Assembly (NCBI GenBank): GCA_035763805.1
Contig: DASUAL010000002.1
Location: forward strand, 42,335 to 106,334
Length of the DNA stretch: 64,000 nucleotides
Direction of reading: 5' to 3'
Source of the DNA: DASUAL01 sp035763805
Lineage (GTDB): Bacteria; Gemmatimonadota; Gemmatimonadetes; Gemmatimonadales; GWC2-71-9
Made by a program: the position numbers and the translations under genes. The notes below the pieces were generated by a model that did no database searches, was not told the DNA's origin, and worked only from the letters and a program-made list of their open reading frames with translations. Below, one piece after another: positions 58,902-64,000 of the stretch (position 1 is its first letter; each line of letters starts with the position of its first letter).

Positions 58902-59608
58902 GCCGGTGCGGGAAGGTAGCCGCCCAACACGAGCCCCAGCCAAACGAGCGCGAGGGCAAGCGGGGCCCACCACACGAACACGGGCCAGAGCGATGGCCGC
59001 CAGCGTTCCACGGCCGCGATCTCCGGGGCCCAGCGGCCCTGCTCCTCCGCCGCCTCGGCCTCCAAGGCGAGCCACGCCGCTTCCAGGCGGCGTGCCACAG
59101 CGCGCAACGCCTCCTGCCAGTCGGCGTGCGCGGCCTTGTCGAGCACGCTCGCTTCGCGCGCGCGGGCGGCGGCGGCCTCGAGGGCGTCGACGGCGGCGAC
59201 GAACTGCTCCCCCCCCGCCGCGAGCCGCGCAGCGATCGCGCGCTTCTCCGCCCCCGAGAGCAGCCGCCGGCGCCAGCGGCGGCGCGGCATCCGCACGCGG
59301 CGCGCCGCCCGCTCGATCCGACGGTCGACCGCCTGCGTCACCCGCTCCGCGACGCGGCGCACCGCCCGTTCCCATGCGGCGAGCCAAGCCCGGCGGCTCA
59401 CCGCCTCGAGCACCCGCTCGCGGTCCTCGCGCAGCGCCGCGGCGCGCGCCTCGCCGCCCAGCTCCATGACGCGCGTCGCCAGCTCTTCCCGGATGTCTTC
59501 GAGGGGGATCCACGGCTCCGCGAGCCGACGGGGCACGAGCAGGCGGCCGAGCGAGGGCGCGAGCTCGGGGACACGGAGCGGCATCGGGATCTTGAGGGAC
59601 GCGCTCAT
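58874..59608 (-). CDS. Hypothetical helical membrane-associated protein
   Basis: 244 residues. Not recognised. Long Ala/Arg/Glu-rich helical stretch (about 35-190, probably coiled coil) with a very basic segment RRVRMPRRRWRRRLLSG in the middle. One membrane helix is near the C-terminus (FVWWAPLALALVWLGLVLGGYL; short core LALALVWLGLVLGG). Topology suggests a cytosolic coiled coil anchored at its end. Overlaps both neighbours (ATGA with CYTH at 59605; 28 nt with the M14 gene), which supports it as real. No function proposed. Confidence 0.65.
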   Translation of the reverse strand: MSASLKIPMPLRVPELAPSLGRLLVPRRLAEPWIPLEDIREELATRVMELGGEARAAALREDRERVLEAVSRRAWLAAWERAVRRVAERVTQAVDRRIERAARRVRMPRRRWRRRLLSGAEKRAIAARLAAGGEQFVAAVDALEAAAARAREASVLDKAAHADWQEALRAVARRLEAAWLALEAEAAEEQGRWAPEIAAVERWRPSLWPVFVWWAPLALALVWLGLVLGGYLPAPAWLAARLGF

Positions 59609-60207
59609 CCCCCCCCCCACCCCGCCCCACGCTCGGTGAGCCGCGCGCGTCGGCCCGTGCGGGCCTCGTAAGCGCGCACGAAGTGCGGCAGCGCCTCGGG
59701 CCGAAACCACTCCCGGGGGAGCCCGCTCGCCGCGATGGCGCGCTCGATCGCGCCGGGCGCGCCCTCGACTTCCACCAGCGTGTCCATGTCCGGGTAGCGC
59801 TCGATCCGCACCACGGCCTTGCCGAGCCGCCAGATCTCGACCCGGCGGTCGATCCGCAGCGACTCCCGGAAACGCAGGCGCCTGAGGATCTCGAGCATCG
59901 CGTCGGGGTCGGTGACGTGTGCTTCGAGCTCGAGGCGGTGGCGGTAGGCGCCGCGCGCGCGCGCCGGACCCTTCCAGGCCAGCTCGCCGCGGGCGGGCGC
60001 GCCGTCCGCTGGCCGGTACACGCGCAGCCGCAGCACCTCGTCGCGGCGCGTGAGGCGACGCTTGCGATCGAAGCGGCGGTCGCTCATCCGCCCGCGAAAC
60101 TGGAGCCGCGCCCCAGCCGCGACGAGGGCCCGTCGCAACGCGGCCGGGCGCGGGACACGCGCCTTGACTTCGAGCTCGTCCGACGGAGTGAGGCGGGAAC
60201 CGCTCAA
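59605..60207 (-). CDS. CYTH-domain phosphatase/cyclase family protein
   Basis: 200 residues from TTG 60207 (TTGA overlap). The ExExK signature is ELEVKARV near residue 11. Alternating basic/acidic strands follow (LRLRVYRP, GELAWKGP, LELEAHV, VRIERYPDMDTLVEVEG), building the triphosphate tunnel. Family members hydrolyse inorganic triphosphate or thiamine triphosphate, or make cAMP (class IV cyclase). The C-terminal Gly-rich tail comes from a C-rich tract. Substrate not decided. Confidence 0.82.
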   Translation of the reverse strand: MSGSRLTPSDELEVKARVPRPAALRRALVAAGARLQFRGRMSDRRFDRKRRLTRRDEVLRLRVYRPADGAPARGELAWKGPARARGAYRHRLELEAHVTDPDAMLEILRRLRFRESLRIDRRVEIWRLGKAVVRIERYPDMDTLVEVEGAPGAIERAIAASGLPREWFRPEALPHFVRAYEARTGRRARLTERGAGWGGG

Positions 60208-60905
60208 GCGAAGATCGCGTCGAGCACGCCGGCCGTGTCGGCGAGCGTCTCGAACACGTGAGCGGCGCCGGCAGCCCAAAGCGCCGCGGCGTCGTAGAAG
60301 CCGCTCGCCACCGCCACGGCGCGTGCGCCGATGGGACGGCCGCAGGCGACATCCTCCGGCGTATCACCCACGATCACGATGTCCGGTCCCGCGACTGGCC
60401 GTCCGGTGAGCGCCGCGGCGCGCCGGGCGGCCACGGCCGGGAGGTCCGAGCGCCGGTGGGAGTCCGAGCCGTACGCGCCGACGCGGAACCGCGCGGGATC
60501 GAGCCCCGCCGAGCGCAGCTTCAGCGCGGCGCCCGGCTCGAGATTGCCGGTGAGCAGGCCCGCGAGAGCGCGACCCTCGGATTCGCGGGGTTCGAGCGCC
60601 GCGAGCAGTTCGGCGACCCCCGCCAGCAGGCGCGTGCATTGTGACGGCTTCGCGAGCTCCGCCCGCAGCAGCTCGACATAGCGCCGGCACACCGCCCGGA
60701 TGCGCGCCTCGTCCTCCGCGTCCGGGTGGCCCGCGAACCCCAGCAGCTCGCGCACGATCTGCGGGTCCGTCTTGCCGTCGAACCGGTAGTTCTCGATTGG
60801 CCCCGCCGTCCCGACCTCCTCGAGCAGGGCACTATGGATCGCCCGCCGGCCCGCGCCGTCCGTCCAGAGAAGGGTGCCGTCGATGTCGAAGAGAACGAGC
60901 TTCAT
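60204..60905 (-). CDS. HAD-superfamily phosphatase, phosphoglycolate-phosphatase-like
   Basis: 233 residues. LVLFDIDGTLLWTDGAGRRA gives motif I (DxDGT). LLTGNLEPGAALKLRSAGL gives motif II, and IVIVGDTPEDVACGRPIGA gives motif IV (GDTPxD). The cap domain is helical (about 20-90), the Gph-like C1 type. Dephosphorylates a small metabolite. Start ATG 60905; its stop overlaps the CYTH start, its start overlaps the NlpC/P60 stop (ATGA). Confidence 0.87.
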   Translation of the reverse strand: MKLVLFDIDGTLLWTDGAGRRAIHSALLEEVGTAGPIENYRFDGKTDPQIVRELLGFAGHPDAEDEARIRAVCRRYVELLRAELAKPSQCTRLLAGVAELLAALEPRESEGRALAGLLTGNLEPGAALKLRSAGLDPARFRVGAYGSDSHRRSDLPAVAARRAAALTGRPVAGPDIVIVGDTPEDVACGRPIGARAVAVASGFYDAAALWAAGAAHVFETLADTAGVLDAIFA

Positions 60906-61918
60906 GCCCTCAAAGATAACGGCCTCCGCACGGCCACCAGGAAGTCGCGCAACCGGTTCGCCGCCGGCGTGTCGCCGAACAGGTCGTCCGAGGCCACGCC
61001 GCCGCGCGACAGCGCCGCGTGCACCATGCGGCCGGCTCCCGCCCATAGGGCCACGTGCGAGATCCGCCGGCCGTCGGCGAAGAACAGGAGGTCTCCCGCC
61101 TCGTACCCCGCGCCGGTCGGGGCGATCGGGACCTCGCGACCGGTGACCGACTGCATGTCACTGTCGCGCGGCAACATCACGCCGCGCGCCCCGTAGGTCG
61201 CCTGCACCAGCCCGGAACAGTCGACGCCCCACTCGGTGCGCCCACCCCAGAGGTACGGCGCACCCGAGAACCAGCGAAGCGCCCACTCGGGCGCGGCGAG
61301 GTGGCGCGCCTCGGCACGGACCTCAGGCTCCGGACGCACGGCGCCCGCGGCGACCTCCCACACCTGCCCGTCCGCCGTCTCCACCTGCCCGTTGCGCCGC
61401 AGCGCCGCCCGGGTGCCCACGGCCAGCCGGAAGCGGGCGCCCGCGCACCGGAGCTCCGCGCCGAGCGAGCGCGCGGTCGCGCGCGCGATCCAGTCTTCGG
61501 CCCAGTCCGTCGTGCCGAGCGCCACGTAGCCGGTGTGCAGCCACGCATGGTAGCCGTCGCCGGCGCGCACGCGCAGCCACGCCCGTCCCTCACGCCGCTC
61601 CAGCACGGCGAGCGTCTCGCCATGCAGGGCCTCGCTCACGCGGTCGGAACTCACGCGCGGCTCACGCTGGAGCGGCGCGACTGCGGCCGTCACGACGGCA
61701 GCCGGCTCCTCCCCCACGGAGGCGTCGGGGAGCAGCCGGATGTCGGCCGCGAGCCCCGCGTCCACGGCGGTGCGGCGCAGCGCCGCGAGCGCGTCGCGGC
61801 TCGTCGTGCAGCCGGCGAGCGCACCCGGCTGCACACTGACCTCGAACACGCCGAGCCGCGGGTCGGGAACCCACTTGCGGGCAAGGTCGGCGACCACGCG
61901 CTCCAGGTGCGCCGTCAT
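60902..61918 (-). CDS. NlpC/P60 cysteine peptidase with SH3-like domains (YkfC-like)
   Basis: 338 residues. Two SH3-like regions (about 70-200), then the NlpC/P60 domain with YLWGGRTEWGVDCSGLVQ (catalytic Cys in DCSG), RRISHVALWAG (His), and a third polar residue downstream. Known: YkfC-type enzymes cut gamma-D-Glu-diamino acid bonds in murein peptides. There is no obvious signal peptide, so it may act in cytoplasmic recycling of peptides. Overlaps the P1 peptidase gene upstream (ATGA), another peptide-processing enzyme. Confidence 0.9.
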   Translation of the reverse strand: MTAHLERVVADLARKWVPDPRLGVFEVSVQPGALAGCTTSRDALAALRRTAVDAGLAADIRLLPDASVGEEPAAVVTAAVAPLQREPRVSSDRVSEALHGETLAVLERREGRAWLRVRAGDGYHAWLHTGYVALGTTDWAEDWIARATARSLGAELRCAGARFRLAVGTRAALRRNGQVETADGQVWEVAAGAVRPEPEVRAEARHLAAPEWALRWFSGAPYLWGGRTEWGVDCSGLVQATYGARGVMLPRDSDMQSVTGREVPIAPTGAGYEAGDLLFFADGRRISHVALWAGAGRMVHAALSRGGVASDDLFGDTPAANRLRDFLVAVRRPLSLRA

Positions 61919-62916
61919 GACGCCGTGTCCGCGAGGCCGGGAATGTCTCCGATCCCGCGTGCCAGACGCACGGCGCGCTCCACCGCCTCGGGCACCGCCA
62001 GCGCCGCGAGCGCGTCGGCCTGCAGCGGCGTCGCCGGCGCGACGGCCGCGGTGCTGACGGCGAACACGACGTCTCCGTCGAACAGCGTGCCGTAGGGGAC
62101 GATGCGGCGCGCCAGCGCGTCGCCCGCCGCGTGCGCGAGCGCCTCGAGCGCCACGCGATCCAGCGCCGCGTTCGTCGCGACCACCGCGAGCGTCGTGTTG
62201 CGCCCCACACCCCGCTGGCTGAGCGCGCCGAACGGCGCGGCGCCTCGCGCGAGGTATTGAAGCCCGTCCACGAACTTGCCGTCACTGCCGCGCGCGCCCG
62301 CGAGGATGCGCCCGCTCGCATCCACCACGTCGCCCACCGCGTTCAGCACGACGAGCGCCCCGACGACGACGTCCCCGGCGCGCGCCGCCCACGTGCCGAC
62401 CCCGCCCTTCATCGCGCCGCGGGGTCCGAGCGCCTTTCCCACCGTGGCACCCGTCCCCGCGCCGACCGACCCCTCGGCGATCTCCGTGGCCGCGGCCGCG
62501 CAGGCGTCGTAGGCCTCATCCGCACCGGGCCAGCGGTCGGCCTTCGCGCCCGGCGCCAAGTCGAAGTCGAAGAGCACGGCCGCGGGGACGATGGGCACGA
62601 TGCCCGCGGGCCCCACGGGAAAGCCGCGCCCGCGTTCGCGCAGCCAGCGCATCACGCCGTCCGCCGCGCCCAGCCCGTAGGCCGAGCCACCGGCCAGGAG
62701 AATGGCGTCGACATGGCCCACCAGGTGACTTGGGTCGAGGGCGTCGAGCTCGCGAGTCCCGGTCGCGCGGCCGCGCACGGCACAAGCCGCGCGCATACCG
62801 CCTGCGGGGGCAAGCACGACCGTGCAGCCCGTGGCGGCCCGGAGGTCGGTCCAGTGTCCGACGGTCAGCCCCGAAACGGCGGCGAGATTCGCGGGCGGGG
62901 ACGTGGGTGCACCCAT
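61915..62916 (-). CDS. P1 family (S58, DmpA-like) aminopeptidase
   Basis: 333 residues. SGLTVGHWTDLRAATGCTVVL at the start, LLAGGSAYGLGAADGVMRW, GAGTGATVGKALG, and the self-processing site VGRNTTLAVVATNAAL, where the chain would be cut before Thr/Ser to form alpha and beta subunits with an N-terminal nucleophile. Cleaves N-terminal residues from small or D-residue peptides. First gene of the seven-gene minus-strand run, paired with an NlpC/P60 enzyme. A minus-strand AGCTAT element about 15 nt upstream may be a -10. Confidence 0.9.
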   Translation of the reverse strand: MGAPTSPPANLAAVSGLTVGHWTDLRAATGCTVVLAPAGGMRAACAVRGRATGTRELDALDPSHLVGHVDAILLAGGSAYGLGAADGVMRWLRERGRGFPVGPAGIVPIVPAAVLFDFDLAPGAKADRWPGADEAYDACAAAATEIAEGSVGAGTGATVGKALGPRGAMKGGVGTWAARAGDVVVGALVVLNAVGDVVDASGRILAGARGSDGKFVDGLQYLARGAAPFGALSQRGVGRNTTLAVVATNAALDRVALEALAHAAGDALARRIVPYGTLFDGDVVFAVSTAAVAPATPLQADALAALAVPEAVERAVRLARGIGDIPGLADTAS

Positions 62917-62973
62917 GGGAGCGCGAAGATAGCTATGCTTGCTCGGGTTGTGGAGGGCACATACGTTAGCCTG

Positions 62974-63591
62974 ATGACCCACACCGACGCGCAGGTCGCT
63001 TCGACCACCGTGCTGGTGGTGGACGACGAAGAGGGGATCCGCCACGCGCTCGACCGCTTTCTCACTCGTCTCGGCTATCGCGTGCTCCAGGCCGCGAGCG
63101 GCGCCGAGGCGCTCGACCGCCAAGCCGCGGGGCAGCCGCACGCGATGCTCTCCGACATCCGGATGCCCAATATGACGGGCCTCGAGCTCGTCCCCAAAGC
63201 GCTCGCCGTCGACTCCGATCTGGCCATCATCATGCTCACCGCGATCGACGAGCCCCGCACCGCCATCGAGTGCATGAAGCTCGGCGCCTACGATTACCTC
63301 ATCAAGCCGGTGGATCTGGACGAGCTGGAGATGTCGCTCGAGAGTGCGCTCCGGCTGCGGAAGCTCGAGATCGACCGGCGGGAGCTCGAGCAGTGGCTCG
63401 CGCGGGAGGTCGCGGTGCGCACGCGCGACTTGGAGGAGCGGAGGACGGTGGTGGAGGAGATCGCACTCGACGCTCTGGCTCGCGCGGGAAACGACTGGCC
63501 CGGCGCCGAGGAGGCGGTGCGCAAGCTCGCCCAGGAGCTCGGCACCTCGCTCGAGGAACTGACGCAGGAAATTCGGAAGCGGCGCGGCTAG
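62974..63591 (+). CDS. Single-receiver response regulator with helical C-terminal extension
   Basis: 205 residues. Receiver domain to about 130: acidic pair D17/D18, phospho-Asp61 in LSDIRMPN, Thr in IIMLTAID, Lys in YLIKPVD. The remaining 75 residues are a charged coiled coil (LEIDRRELEQWLAREV) ending in a short helical bundle, not a DNA-binding or GGDEF domain. It may act as a protein-interaction output. Start ATG 62974 is chosen; ATG 62935 is in frame and possible. Divergent from the P1 peptidase gene. Its stop overlaps the zinc-ribbon gene. Confidence 0.85.
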   Translation: MTHTDAQVASTTVLVVDDEEGIRHALDRFLTRLGYRVLQAASGAEALDRQAAGQPHAMLSDIRMPNMTGLELVPKALAVDSDLAIIMLTAIDEPRTAIECMKLGAYDYLIKPVDLDELEMSLESALRLRKLEIDRRELEQWLAREVAVRTRDLEERRTVVEEIALDALARAGNDWPGAEEAVRKLAQELGTSLEELTQEIRKRRG

Positions 63592-63776
63592 GCCTGGTGC
63601 GAGGCCTTGGCTTTCTGCTCACACGGTTTGCAGCGCGTTACGCCGCGGAACGAGCAGATCAAACAGATGAAAGTGCCGCAGTCCGCACACGGATAGCCCT
63701 CCGAGGCGCGCTCCTCGTTGCCGCAGTAGCGGCAGACCATCCCGTCGTGCTCCATCAGCTTCGGCTTGTCCACCAT
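63588..63776 (-). CDS. Small double zinc-ribbon protein
   Basis: 62 residues with four CxxC pairs: CRYCG, CADCG, CLIC and CKPC, enough for two zinc sites. ICLICSFRGVTRCKPCEQKAK is the conserved-looking half. No signal or membrane helix. Overlaps the 3' end of the response regulator by 4 nt and follows the Fis-type regulator by 9 nt on the same strand. Probable protein- or nucleic-acid-binding adaptor; not recognised further. Confidence 0.72.
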   Translation of the reverse strand: MVDKPKLMEHDGMVCRYCGNEERASEGYPCADCGTFICLICSFRGVTRCKPCEQKAKASHQA

Positions 63777-63785
63777 AGCACCGCC

Positions 63786-64000
63786 TCAGAGGTCGAGCCC
63801 GTACACCCTAATCTTATTGATTAGCGTCGCCCGCGAAATGCCGAGCTCCTGAGCCGCGCGGGTGCGGTTGCCGCCGTGGAACCGCAGGGCACGCTCGATC
63901 TGCTGCCGCTCCACATCGGCCAGCGTCACGGGCGAGTGCCGCCGGTCGCCCGCCCCGCCCGCCCCGCCCGCCCCGCCCACCCCCCCCGCCGCCCGCCCCC
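63786..64000 (-). CDS. C-terminal end of a regulator with Fis-type helix-turn-helix (runs off right edge)
   Basis: The last 50 residues are a Fis/HTH_8 domain: LADVERQQIERALRFHGGNRTRAAQELGISRATLINKIRVYGL (core NRTRAAQELGISRATL). Such ends are typical of NtrC-class sigma-54 activators and of small Fis-like regulators. Upstream in the frame is a Gly/Ala-rich linker produced by a GC tandem repeat, and the frame is open to the window edge, so the main part lies beyond. The response regulator opposite may be a partner, by position only. Confidence 0.78.
   Translation of the reverse strand, partial: GRAAGGVGGAGGAGGAGDRRHSPVTLADVERQQIERALRFHGGNRTRAAQELGISRATLINKIRVYGLDL
63951..63977. repeat. Three tandem copies of CGCCCCGCC in a linker-coding region
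   Basis: A 9-nt unit repeated three times, followed by more C-rich sequence to the edge. Read on the minus strand it encodes Gly-Gly-Ala units between the main part and the Fis-type domain of the regulator. Confidence 0.7.

Overview
This is a GC-rich (roughly 70% by eye), gene-dense bacterial chromosomal segment. Genes overlap at ATGA or GTGA junctions, and GTG or TTG starts are common. The gene set is that of a diderm: lipid A exporter-like ABC protein, heptosyltransferase-type GT9, Lgt and a lipoprotein. A PorX-type response regulator/PglZ protein and a peptidase with a T9SS/FlgD-like C-terminal domain point to the Fibrobacteres-Chlorobi-Bacteroidetes-Gemmatimonadetes group. Gemmatimonadota is my best guess, inferred from gene content and composition only. 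I saw no rRNA, tRNA, CRISPR array or insertion sequence.

Layout. 1-3.2 kb: end of an HNH endonuclease gene, then argG-argH on the minus strand behind a TTGACA promoter overlapped by a perfect ARG-box-like palindrome. The likely repressor gene argR lies at 16.0 kb. 3.2-10.8 kb (+) and 12.7-16.0 kb (-): a two-armed sugar oxidation locus. It has two GMC dehydrogenase/small-subunit pairs, two TIM-barrel isomerase-like proteins, two Gfo/Idh/MocA oxidoreductases, a nucleoside-permease-like MFS transporter and a DUF1080 protein (3-keto-disaccharide hydrolase family). I interpret it as a candidate 3-keto-glycoside pathway, largely Tat-exported.

Between the two arms (10.9-12.7 kb) is a redox island. 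An exported peroxiredoxin-like gene has an in-frame TGA exactly at the peroxidatic cysteine position, followed by a bacterial-SECIS-like hairpin. It faces a CcdA/DsbD-type membrane protein and a TlpA thioredoxin. This is the most notable item in the window.

16.5-25.1 kb: amidohydrolase, class A PBP, tyrS, a membrane protein, a class V aminotransferase with an orphan DppC-type permease, and a patatin phospholipase fused to a ferredoxin domain. 25.1-37.6 kb: an envelope glycan region with four family-4-type glycosyltransferases on the minus strand and one on the plus strand, a CgeB-like transferase, a methyltransferase, a GT2, an MsbA-like exporter, the PorX-like regulator and a GT9.

38.0-54.2 kb: a stand-alone DnaB-type ATPase and a lipoprotein, then a 20-gene co-directional run: yebC, ruvC, ruvA, a tiny zinc ribbon, ruvB, queA, tgt, yajC, def, fmt, thiE, thiS, thiG, rsmB (apparently frameshifted), a PASTA protein, rpe, a ResA-like thioredoxin, a YbbR protein, tsaD and lgt. 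54.2-56.3 kb: a di-cytochrome/FTR1 iron permease with a Fur-box-like site. 56.3-62.9 kb: a seven-gene minus-strand run (P1 peptidase, NlpC/P60, HAD phosphatase, CYTH, hypothetical, M14 peptidase, acpS). The right edge holds a response regulator, a zinc-ribbon protein and the Fis-type end of a larger regulator.
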